From contig JAZOUD010000115.1 in NCBI GenBank assembly GCA_045658005.1, positions 1-12,084 of the forward strand: a DNA stretch of 12,084 bases. Direction: 5' to 3'. Position 1 is the first letter of the stretch, and the number at the start of each line of letters is the position of its first letter. Positions 7,396-12,084 of this stretch are shown here, piece after piece. The notes below the pieces were generated by a model. The model did no database searches. It saw only the letters and a list, made by a program, of their open reading frames with translations, and was not told where the DNA came from. Both the position numbers and the translations under genes were made by a program. The DNA comes from UBA2862 sp045658005. GTDB lineage: Bacteria > Bacillota > Clostridia > Christensenellales > Aristaeellaceae.

Positions 7396-7415
7396 GTTCC
7401 CTCACCTCCTGAGGG

Positions 7416-7445
7416 TAGTATGGCCGGATGGGGCGGGGAGTATGC
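7416..7445 (-). promoter_or_regulatory. Candidate sigma-G/F promoter of the CotF-like operon
   Basis: On the minus strand, GCATA (7441-7445) and CATACTA (7416-7422) are separated by 18 bases, matching the forespore sigma-G consensus. The expected start, near 7408-7410, falls at the edge of the AGGAGGTGAG ribosome site, so the leader would be only about 14 bases. That closeness lowers confidence. Confidence 0.5.
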
Positions 7446-7493
7446 GTGAACTACTGATTTATCGAGCTATGCTCGATAAATCAGTAGTTCACG
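7445..7493. repeat. Perfect 23-bp inverted repeat (hairpin) at the spoVAE stop
   Basis: A 23-base arm, beginning CGTGAACTACTGATTTATCG, and its exact reverse complement flank a TAT loop. The spoVAE TGA (7489-7491) lies inside the right arm. No T-run follows on either strand. It shares the core CTGATTTrTCG with the hairpin at 1447-1482. Confidence 0.85.
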
Positions 7494-7857
7494 GCTTCGC
7501 ATGTGGCCTGAAAAGCAGCGCATTCAAAAGCCCAAATACCACGGCGGCGGTGATGCCGGCGGCGGTGCGGGTGATGCCGCCGACGAAGGCGCCGATCAAG
7601 CCGTAGCGGTTCACCGCTTCGATGGCCCCCATGGCCAGGGAGTAGCCAAAGCCGGTCAGCGGCACCGTCGCGCCGGCACCGGCAAAGTCGGCCAAGGGCT
7701 TGTAGACGCCCACGGCGGTCAGCACGACCCCGGAGACCACGAACAGCACAAGTATGCGGGCATTGGTCAGCTTAGTTCGCATGATCAGAAGCTGGCCGAC
7801 ATCACAGATCAAGCCACCGACCACGAAGGCCTTCAGGAACATCCAAAGGGTATTCAT
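7489..7857 (-). CDS. spoVAE: SpoVAE (SpoVAEb-type) stage V sporulation protein
   Basis: A 122-residue integral membrane protein with about four hydrophobic segments. The diagnostic stretch AFVVGGLICDVGQ near the N-terminus and VGVYKPLADFAGAGATVPLTGFG in the middle identify the SpoVAC/SpoVAE family. SpoVA proteins move dipicolinic acid with Ca2+ into the developing spore and release it on germination, acting in the inner forespore membrane. The start ATG overlaps the spoVAD stop (ATGA), with AGGAG six bases upstream. It is the last gene of the spoVA operon. Its stop codon lies within a perfect hairpin, so its last residue or two may have been set by insertion of that repeat. The spoVAA, spoVAB, spoVAEa and spoVAF genes of Bacillus are absent here, which is common in Clostridia. 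Confidence 0.93.
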   Translation of the reverse strand: MNTLWMFLKAFVVGGLICDVGQLLIMRTKLTNARILVLFVVSGVVLTAVGVYKPLADFAGAGATVPLTGFGYSLAMGAIEAVNRYGLIGAFVGGITRTAAGITAAVVFGLLNALLFRPHAKP

Positions 7858-8873
7858 ACATTGCTCCTCTCTATGCAGGCGGCGTAGGCGATGCCCGGCA
7901 CGCTCTGGCCCTGTTGGCTGCTGGTGGGGGAGAGCATGGCTCCGGAGCCCACCAGCAGAAGCCGGTTCAGCTCCCCGGCCTCCATCCGCTTCATCAGCCA
8001 TGAGCAGCTGACGGAAGCCACGCAGCCGCAGCCGCTGCCGCCGGCGTGGGTGTCCTGCTCCTGATAGTACAGGCTTGCGCCGCAGTCGATCAGCTTTTCG
8101 GGGGGCAGATCAATGCCGGCCGCGTCGGCCAGCGCCAGCAGCAGATCCCGACCGATCCAGCCCAGGTCGCCGGTGGCGATCAGGTCATAGTCCTCCGCCG
8201 TGCGGCCCGTGTCGGACAGGTGGGCGGCGAAGGTGTCGAACACCGCCGGGGCCATGGCAGCGCCCATGTGGTTGGCGTCGGTGATGTTCAGGTCGATCAC
8301 CCGCCCCACGGTGCCCGAAGCGACGCGCAGCGCGTTCTCATTGCCATTCGCCGCGAGCAGCGCTGCGCCGCAGGCGGTGGCGGTTCGGGAGGCCTGGGGC
8401 GGCTTCTGGGTGCCCAGCTCCAGCGGGAAGCGGAACTGGCGCTCCGCCGTGCAGAAGTGGCTGGAGGCGACGCAGAGGGCATTTTCAAGGAAGCTTCCCG
8501 AGATCAGCGCGGCGCCCATTACCAGGGCCTGTACAAAGGTGGAGCAAGCGCCGTACAGCCCGATAAAGGGGATGCCCAGCGTGCGCGCGGCGAAGGACGA
8601 TGCGATGATCTGGTTGTTCAGGTCGCCGCCCAGCATGGCCTGCACGTCCTCATCGGACAGCTGCGCCTGATTCATGGCGTTTTTGGCGCAGCGGCGCACC
8701 ATCTCCATCTCCGCCAGCTCCCAGCTCTTCTGCCCGAGAAGATCGTCCTCCAGCACCGTGTCGAACCAGCTTGCCAGCGGGCCGCGCCCCTCCTTGGGGC
8801 CGACGATGCTGGTGTGGGAAACGATGGCGGGGGGATGCTCGTAGACAAAGGTCTGCTCTCCGACATGGCTCAC
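7854..8873 (-). CDS. spoVAD: SpoVAD stage V sporulation protein, dipicolinate-binding
   Basis: A 339-residue thiolase-fold protein. Its start, GTG at 8873, overlaps the spoVAC stop (GTGA), and a G-rich site (AGGGGGTGG) lies just upstream. The N-terminus reads VGEQTFVYEHPPAIV, and family stretches include VGPKEGRGPLA, GGDLNNQIIASSFAARTLGIP, GLYGACST (Cys110, at the position of the thiolase nucleophile), ASSHFCTAERQFRFP, GRVIDLNITDANHMG and AGGSGCGC. In Bacillus, SpoVAD is a soluble, membrane-associated protein that binds dipicolinic acid and feeds the SpoVA channel. Length and motifs fit the family (about 338 residues). It is translationally coupled to both neighbours by four-base overlaps. 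The open frame extends further upstream to 9188, but that part is out-of-frame spoVAC sequence and was excluded. Confidence 0.96.
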   Translation of the reverse strand: MSHVGEQTFVYEHPPAIVSHTSIVGPKEGRGPLASWFDTVLEDDLLGQKSWELAEMEMVRRCAKNAMNQAQLSDEDVQAMLGGDLNNQIIASSFAARTLGIPFIGLYGACSTFVQALVMGAALISGSFLENALCVASSHFCTAERQFRFPLELGTQKPPQASRTATACGAALLAANGNENALRVASGTVGRVIDLNITDANHMGAAMAPAVFDTFAAHLSDTGRTAEDYDLIATGDLGWIGRDLLLALADAAGIDLPPEKLIDCGASLYYQEQDTHAGGSGCGCVASVSCSWLMKRMEAGELNRLLLVGSGAMLSPTSSQQGQSVPGIAYAACIERSNV

Positions 8874-9328
8874 AGCACCCACCCCCTGACCAGCCAGTAG
8901 ACGACGCCCACGATCACCGATGCGCCGATGCCGTAGGCCAGCACCGGCCCGGCCAGCGTGAACAGCCGCGCGCCGACGCCCATCACCGCGCCCTCCCGCT
9001 GGAACTCGATGGCTGGCGCGGCCACGGAGTTGGCGAAGCCCGTCACCGGTATGGCGGAGCCGGCGCCCGCGTATTTGCCGATGCGGTCGTAGACACCGAT
9101 TCCCGTCAGCGTGGTGCCCAGGAAGATCAGGCAGCTGGTGGTGAACATCGGCGCGGTGACCTCGCCCAGGTTCAGCTGCTGGGCCCACAGCGTCAGCGCC
9201 TGCCCGATGCAGCAGATCAGCCCGCCTACCCAGAAGGCCCGCCAGTAGCCGAGGAGCATGCGGGAGGGCGGTGTGAGCTTGGATACCAGCTCATGGTATT
9301 CATCCGGTGTCAAGGGCTGTCGACTCAT
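8870..9328 (-). CDS. spoVAC: SpoVAC stage V sporulation protein, membrane channel subunit
   Basis: A 152-residue membrane protein. After a short polar N-terminus (MSRQPLTPDEYHELVSKLTP) come several hydrophobic segments, including AFWVGGLICCIGQALTLW, SCLIFLGTTLTGIGVYDRIG and a final helix ending VGVVYWLVRGWVL. The motif GVYDRIGKYAGAGSAIPVTGF is diagnostic. In Bacillus, SpoVAC behaves as a mechanosensitive channel for dipicolinate release. The start ATG is preceded by GGAGGTG and overlaps the TGA of a 41-residue leader ORF (ATGA). The sequence is visibly paralogous to SpoVAE in the same operon. Expression is expected in the forespore from the sigma-G-like promoter at 9488-9518. Confidence 0.95.
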   Translation of the reverse strand: MSRQPLTPDEYHELVSKLTPPSRMLLGYWRAFWVGGLICCIGQALTLWAQQLNLGEVTAPMFTTSCLIFLGTTLTGIGVYDRIGKYAGAGSAIPVTGFANSVAAPAIEFQREGAVMGVGARLFTLAGPVLAYGIGASVIVGVVYWLVRGWVL

Positions 9329-9450
9329 GGGCGCACCTCCCGTTCGTTGCGAAGGTCGTGCCTGCCCGAGCGCGTCGGCATGCGGATCTCGGTGAATAAG
9401 GCGGGCATGTCAGCGGTGGTGGTCGTTGAAGGTATGTTTTGTCGGTTCAT
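9325..9450 (-). CDS. 41-residue leader ORF of the spoVA operon
   Basis: A short ORF, starting MNRQNIPSTTTTADMPALF, with a ribosome site (AAAGGA, eight bases before ATG at 9450). Its stop overlaps the spoVAC start (ATGA), and the spoVAC ribosome site lies inside it. The product is polar with a basic second half and has no membrane segment or recognisable domain. The frame is open further upstream, but the sigma-G-like promoter at 9488-9518 would start transcription near 9481, so the ATG at 9450 is the first usable start. It may be a small spore protein or mainly a coupling device for spoVAC translation. I do not recognise a family. Confidence 0.55.
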   Translation of the reverse strand: MNRQNIPSTTTTADMPALFTEIRMPTRSGRHDLRNEREVRP

Positions 9451-9487
9451 GATGGTGATCCTTTCCTGTTTTGATGCCTGTCGTCGG

Positions 9488-9518
9488 TAGTATGCTTCGA
9501 TTGCAGATGAATTATGAA
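9488..9518 (-). promoter_or_regulatory. Sigma-G-like promoter of the spoVA operon
   Basis: On the minus strand, the -10 box CATACTA (9488-9494) is an exact match to the forespore consensus. The -35 region TTCATA (9513-9518) lies 18 bases upstream and is a weaker match. The start would be near 9481, about 30 bases before the leader ORF. spoVA is sigma-G-controlled in Bacillus, which supports the call. Confidence 0.7.
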
Positions 9519-9572
9519 CGCGCGCAGGCAAGAGAAAATGAATAGAGCGTTCCATACTGGTGTTGCTTTCGA

Positions 9573-9610
9573 TTCAAAAAACAAAAGAAGGGGACCGAAG
9601 TGGTACCCCT
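9573..9610 (-). terminator. Rho-independent terminator, minus strand
   Basis: Read on the minus strand, AGGGGTACC pairs with GGTCCCCT (one bulged base) and is followed by TCTTTTGTTTTTTG. It would end transcripts coming from the pheB-like gene across the low-GC stretch between them, and so insulate the spoVA operon. Confidence 0.7.
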
Positions 9611-9862
9611 ATAGACGATATCTCCTTGATCAGATCTTTCACCTTGGGATCGGCCTTCTGCTGGAAAATCGGCAATCCCGGAGCAGGCGAGAGGCTCTTT
9701 TCAAGCTTTCCCTGGAGCTTTGCAACACTTTGATTATGCTGTGTCACGTGCGATCTCAAATCCTTTTTCGATATGAGATAGATATGCATCATCGTAGTTC
9801 TGGGACAGGACGATCTCGGTGGTCGCACAGATGCCATACAGGTTTATGGATTGTGTATACCT
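9611..9862 (-). other. Low-GC stretch with coding-like fragments, no confident gene
   Basis: This stretch follows the pheB stop and is clearly less GC-rich than its neighbours. Directly in the pheB frame after its TGA, about 41 codons stay open and read like protein (YGICATTEIVLSQNYDDAYL), ending at a TAA near 9738. They have no ATG, GTG or TTG start. In another frame a GTG just before that TAA opens a 57-codon ORF (QSVAKLQGKLEKSLSPAPG, QQKADPKVKDLIKEISS), which continues through the terminator at 9573-9610. Either could be a remnant of a decayed gene, or the second could be a small real gene. Nothing matches a family I recognise. Confidence 0.35.
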
Positions 9863-10306
9863 TCACTCCAGCGCCAACAGCCGCACCTGCTCAACCCCCT
9901 CAATCCCACTCAGCTCTTCCACCATGTCGTCGATGCCCCGGCTGAGCTGGGACAGGTCGATGGACAGCATGATGCTGGCCTTGCCGCGGATCGGCAGGCT
10001 CTGGGTGATGGTCAGTATGTTGGCGTTGCAGGCAGAGAGGGTGTTGATGACCTTCGAGAGCATGCCCGCCCGGTGGTTCAGCTGGAGCATCAGCGAGGCC
10101 TTGCGCCCGACCGTCAGCTGGCTGGGCTCCAGGATCTTGTCCTTGTATTTGTAGTAGGTGCTTCTCGAGATGCCCGCCGCATTCACGGCGTCGATCACTT
10201 GGGTATAGACGCCGGATTCCAGCAGCCGCCGGGCCTCCACCACCTTGATGAAATAGTCGGGCAGCGCCGATTTTTCCACGATCAGGTAATCGTTGAGCAT
10301 GTTCAT
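9863..10306 (-). CDS. pheB: PheB-like ACT-domain protein (UPF0735)
   Basis: A 147-residue protein, the same length as Bacillus PheB. The N-terminal half carries a helix-turn-helix-like segment (TQVIDAVNAAGISRSTYYKYKD, roughly 38-58). The C-terminal half is an ACT domain (KASLMLQLNHRAGMLSKVINTLSACNANILTITQSLP onward), the small-molecule-binding fold usually responding to amino acids. The family is named from its position beside phenylalanine-biosynthesis genes in Bacillus, but its biochemical role is not settled; ligand-sensing regulation is the usual inference. The start ATG at 10306 has GGAGG six bases upstream. It has a consensus promoter of its own, divergent from smpB. No homoserine dehydrogenase or pheA gene follows it here; instead a low-GC remnant-like stretch follows. 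Confidence 0.9.
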   Translation of the reverse strand: MNMLNDYLIVEKSALPDYFIKVVEARRLLESGVYTQVIDAVNAAGISRSTYYKYKDKILEPSQLTVGRKASLMLQLNHRAGMLSKVINTLSACNANILTITQSLPIRGKASIMLSIDLSQLSRGIDDMVEELSGIEGVEQVRLLALE

Positions 10307-10336
10307 AACGAGCCTCCGGCAGTGTTTGATGCCTTC

Positions 10337-10365
10337 ATTATATCCCGCGGACGGGCGTCCGTCAA
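10337..10365 (-). promoter_or_regulatory. Sigma-A promoter of pheB, with palindrome in the spacer
   Basis: On the minus strand, TTGACG (10360-10365) and TATAAT (10337-10342) are separated by exactly 17 bases. The spacer holds a 14-base palindrome, CGGACG-CC-CGTCCG (10348-10361), overlapping the end of the -35 box, a plausible repressor site. Confidence 0.85.
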
Positions 10366-10418
10366 TCCCGGACGCGAAAAGACGCCTGTGTCGGAAATGA
10401 AAAAAACGCTGCGGGAGG

Positions 10419-10447
10419 TTTACAAACCTGGCCGGACGTGGTATAAT
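10419..10447 (+). promoter_or_regulatory. Sigma-A promoter of smpB-ssrA
   Basis: TTTACA (10419-10424) and TATAAT (10442-10447) are separated by 17 bases. The -35 box sits within a palindrome AGGTTT-AC-AAACCT (10416-10429). It should drive smpB and probably also the tmRNA, as no promoter is visible in the 39 bases between them. Confidence 0.85.
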
Positions 10448-10482
10448 AGCTTCTGCAAGCGTTATAGGGGAGGGAAGCCGTT

Positions 10483-10944
10483 ATGCCGCAAAAGGGCGTC
10501 AAGGTCGTCGCGCAGAACCGCCGCGCCCGGCATGATTACTTCGTCCTGGAGACCTGGGAGGCGGGCATCGAGCTGAAGGGCACGGAGGTCAAGTCGATCC
10601 GCCTTGGCAAGTGCAGCCTGAAGGATTGCTACGCCGCGGTGAAGAATGGCGAGATGCTGGTGTACGGCATGCACATCAGCCCCTATGAGAAGGGCAGCTA
10701 TTTCAATACCGATCCCCTTCGCCCCAAGCGCCTGCTGATGCACAAGGCGGAGATCCGCAAGGCCCATCAGGGCGTGATGCAGCAGGGCCTGGCGCTGATT
10801 CCGCTGAGCGTGTACCTGAAGGACGGACGCATGAAGCTGGAGCTGGCGCTGTGCAAGGGCAAGAAGCTGTACGACAAGCGGGACGACATGGCCAAGCGCG
10901 ACGCCCAGCGCGACATCGAACGCACGATGCGCGCCAGGGGATGA
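10483..10944 (+). CDS. smpB: SmpB, tmRNA-binding protein
   Basis: A 153-residue SsrA-binding protein. Family stretches are VVAQNRRARHDYFVLETWEAGIELKGTEVKSIR at the start (beta-barrel core), YEKGSYFNTDPLRPKRLLMH in the middle, and a basic C-terminal tail (KGKKLYDKRDDMAKRDAQRD onward) that enters the decoding channel. SmpB binds the tRNA-like part of tmRNA and brings it to stalled ribosomes for trans-translation. The start ATG has GGGGAGGG eight bases upstream. The gene for its RNA partner begins 39 bases after the stop, the classic smpB-ssrA arrangement. A short inverted repeat (GGAAGG/CCTTCC, 10950-10975) in the gap could mark processing of a joint transcript. Confidence 0.97.
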   Translation: MPQKGVKVVAQNRRARHDYFVLETWEAGIELKGTEVKSIRLGKCSLKDCYAAVKNGEMLVYGMHISPYEKGSYFNTDPLRPKRLLMHKAEIRKAHQGVMQQGLALIPLSVYLKDGRMKLELALCKGKKLYDKRDDMAKRDAQRDIERTMRARG

Positions 10945-10983
10945 TTTCAGGAAGGAGCAACAGTTCACACCTTCCACCGACTC

Positions 10984-11331
10984 GGGGCCGTATTTTGGTT
11001 TCGACGGGGATGCGGAGGGACAGAGAAGCGAGCGGCGGCCCTGAACCGCCTGACAACGGGAAACAAATTGAACTGACAACTACGATAACGTAGCTTTCGC
11101 CGCCTAATCGGCGATCGTCGACCCTAAGCCTCCTGCGGCGTAGGCCATCGGCGTCGTAAAAGCAGGGAACCAGCCGCCTCAAGCTTTGCGGACGGTGGGA
11201 TTTTATGAAGCTACTGAAGCCGGAATCCTGTCTGTGGGAGTCCGGTGGAGGGAATGTCAATATACAGACTGCGCTCGGAGATGCTCTGGTCTTCTGGTCT
11301 TCGGACAGGGGTTCGACCCCCCTCGGCTCCA
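10984..11331 (+). ncRNA. ssrA: tmRNA (transfer-messenger RNA)
   Basis: The 5' end GGGGCCGTATTTTGGTTTCGACGGGG and the 3' end carrying a TTCGACC T-loop on a 5-bp stem (AGGGG/CCCCT) are diagnostic. The first seven bases pair with the last seven of the acceptor (CGGCTCC). The third pair is G.U, the identity element read by alanyl-tRNA synthetase. The genome reads ACT after the acceptor stem, so CCA is not encoded and must be added afterwards. The RNA rescues stalled ribosomes with SmpB, encoded just upstream, and tags the nascent chain for proteolysis. Ends are placed by the acceptor pairing and may be off by a base. Confidence 0.95.
11072..11107 (+). other. tmRNA tag-peptide reading frame
   Basis: The frame encodes (T)DNYDNVAFAA and ends at TAA (11105-11107). 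The resume codon is probably ACT at 11072 or GAC at 11075; an in-frame TGA directly before ACT sets the limit. The hydrophobic ...AFAA end replaces the usual ...ALAA degradation signal. Confidence 0.75.
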
Positions 11332-11340
11332 CTATTATTT

Positions 11341-11375
11341 AGGACCTGGTCGTCAGATCAGGCCCTGTTTTATTT
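11341..11375 (+). terminator. Rho-independent terminator of ssrA
   Basis: AGGACCTG pairs with CAGGCCCT (one mismatch) over a ten-base loop, followed by GTTTTATTT. It starts ten bases after the tmRNA end. Confidence 0.8.
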
Positions 11376-11426
11376 AGATGCCTGACAAATCCACTCATTT
11401 TACATAACAGGAAAGGGCGTGTTACT

Positions 11427-11857
11427 TTGAAGAAGGTGCTGGATAACGGTCGCCTGACCTTCCTGCTGGAAGGTCGCATTGATTCGACCAATGCCTCGGC
11501 GTTCGAAGAGGAGATCATGGCCGCTGTGAACGAAGCGTCAGACGGGGAAATCACGATCGACGCGGAGAAGCTGGCGTACATCTCTTCGGCGGGACTGCGG
11601 GTACTCTTGAGTCTGTTGGGCAGCGTAAAAAAGCCCCGCTCGTGTTGAATGTATCCCCGGTGGTCTATGACATCTTCGATGTCACGGGATTCACCAAGCT
11701 GTTGAACGTGAAGAGGCGCCCGCGGGAGATCAGCGTAGAGGGCTGCGAAGAGATCGGCTCGGGGGCCTATATATTCCATGAACCGTTCGCCAGCGCGTTA
11801 CTGGCGCTGTATGAAAAACACCCTCCGCAAGCGCTTGCGGAGGGCGTCGTCACGTGA
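11427..11857 (+). pseudogene. Frameshifted, truncated STAS-domain gene
   Basis: A TTG-started frame (AAAGGG upstream) encodes an STAS domain of the anti-sigma-factor-antagonist type: LEGRIDSTNASAFEEEI, then LAYISSAGLRVLLSLLGSVKK. It stops at 11648. The domain continues in the -1 frame with LVLNVSPVVYDIFDVTGFTKLL and EISVEGCEEIGSGAY to a stop at 11857; joined, this gives about 143 residues. The break falls at a run of six A (11627-11632). One more A, or -1 slippage on A_AAA_AAG, would restore the frame. In the Clostridial proteins I recall with this layout, the EISVEGCEEIG.GAYG segment opens a kinase-like domain, which is missing here: after GSGAY the sequence becomes unrelated and runs into a terminator. 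Frameshift plus truncation favours a pseudogene. A sequencing error in the A-run could explain only the first defect. Confidence 0.75.
11813..11844 (-). terminator. Rho-independent terminator of the rightmost gene
   Basis: CCCTCCGCAAGC and its perfect reverse complement form a 24-base uninterrupted palindrome (11821-11844). On the minus strand it is followed by TGTTTTTC. It lies 15 bases past the stop of the membrane-protein gene and overlaps the 3' end of the STAS pseudogene on the other strand. Confidence 0.85.
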
Positions 11858-11859
11858 TG

Positions 11860-12084
11860 TCACTTGACCACGCTGAGGCCGGCGACGACGACCTTTACCT
11901 GCTTGAGCAGGGTGGTGATCTCGTCCAGGTTGATCTTCGGCATCGGCAGGATGCGGATGATCTGGTAGCCGCCCTGGATATAGACGAGGAGTATCAGGAC
12001 GATGCCGGCGATGGGGATGAAGATGTCGATCAGCTTGTTCTTGTGGGTGCGGGTGTAGGAGAACAGCAGCACGAAGGGCGGCAT
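11860..12084 (-). CDS. Membrane protein, C-terminal part (partial)
   Basis: The 74 visible residues open with a hydrophobic stretch (PPFVLLFSY), a short polar loop (TRTHKNK) and a strong membrane helix (IDIFIPIAGIVLILLVYI). A polar C-terminal tail follows (PKINLDEITTLLKQVKVVV). The frame is open to the window edge, where a Met codon happens to fall. The first hydrophobic segment looks internal to a longer protein, so the true start probably lies outside. The loop-helix pattern would suit the end of a multi-pass permease, but I cannot name a family. It is followed by a strong terminator. Confidence 0.6.
   Translation of the reverse strand: MPPFVLLFSYTRTHKNKLIDIFIPIAGIVLILLVYIQGGYQIIRILPMPKINLDEITTLLKQVKVVVAGLSVVK

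Noticed and set aside
7445..7493. Hairpin as an intrinsic terminator of the spoVA operon
   Set aside because: After the hairpin the minus strand reads CATACTCCCC with no T-run, so it does not fit the intrinsic terminator pattern.
8046..8900. Plus-strand open frame opposite spoVAD (284 codons)
   Set aside because: It is antisense to a clearly conserved gene; the translation is Gly/Arg/Ala-rich and unlike a folded protein.
9514..9945. Plus-strand open frame of 143 codons across the low-GC stretch and into pheB
   Set aside because: Its last third is antisense to pheB, it crosses the terminator, and it lacks a ribosome site. The Arg/Pro/Ser-rich ending looks non-coding.
10703..11332. Minus-strand open frames opposite smpB and tmRNA
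   Set aside because: They overlap a structural RNA and a conserved gene; the translation is Arg/Ser/Pro-rich and shows no domain.
1..12084. CRISPR array, insertion sequence, toxin-antitoxin or defence island
   Set aside because: No regularly spaced repeats, transposase, recombinase or recognisable defence gene is visible. The only repeat-like elements are the two perfect hairpins.

Overview
The window looks like a chromosomal segment of a spore-forming, fairly GC-rich member of the Clostridia (Firmicutes). The evidence is a spoVAC-spoVAD-spoVAE operon behind a forespore-type (sigma-G-like) promoter, CotF-type spore coat genes, strong Shine-Dalgarno sites, consensus sigma-A promoters (TTGACN-17-TATAAT) and the smpB-ssrA pair. 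GC-rich genes contrast with a few AT-richer intergenic patches (about 1320-1620, 9540-9860 and 11330-11430). Species cannot be read from the sequence.

Layout, left to right. (1) 1-582: 3' end of an elongation factor G-like gene, closed by a bidirectional terminator shared with a convergent pair of small membrane-protein genes (DUF3592-type plus an overlapping 56-residue protein). (2) 1300-1618: divergent intergenic region with a 16-bp perfect hairpin, a consensus promoter and a MarR-type operator. (3) 1619-5741: an operon of a MarR regulator and two ABC half-transporters. Their ATP-site motifs are complementary in the way expected of a heterodimeric multidrug exporter with one degenerate ATP site. 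(4) 5811-7395, minus strand: a cysteine-rich protein with a C-terminal zinc-ribbon motif, and a separate two-gene CotF-like coat operon. (5) 7445-7493: a 23-bp perfect hairpin that supplies the spoVAE stop codon. (6) 7489-9518, minus strand: a 41-residue leader ORF followed by spoVAC, spoVAD and spoVAE, each overlapping the next by four bases, behind a sigma-G-like promoter. (7) 9573-9862: a low-GC stretch with a terminator and coding-like fragments in two frames. (8) 9863-11375: pheB-like ACT-domain gene divergent from smpB, then tmRNA (ssrA) and its terminator. (9) 11427-12084: a frameshifted and truncated STAS-domain gene, convergent with a partial membrane-protein gene that runs off the window.

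The genes form three functional groups: translation quality control (EF-G-like, SmpB, tmRNA), a regulated drug-efflux operon, and spore assembly and dipicolinate transport (coat genes and SpoVA). I do not see a convincing new defence or mobile system. The most interesting points are: the two unusually perfect hairpins sharing a core and not acting as intrinsic terminators; the coupled small ORF leading the spoVA operon; the sigma-G-like promoter in front of the CotF-like pair; the A_AAA_AAG heptamer exactly at the frame break of the STAS gene; the coding-like remnant after pheB; and the palindrome inside the pheB promoter spacer.
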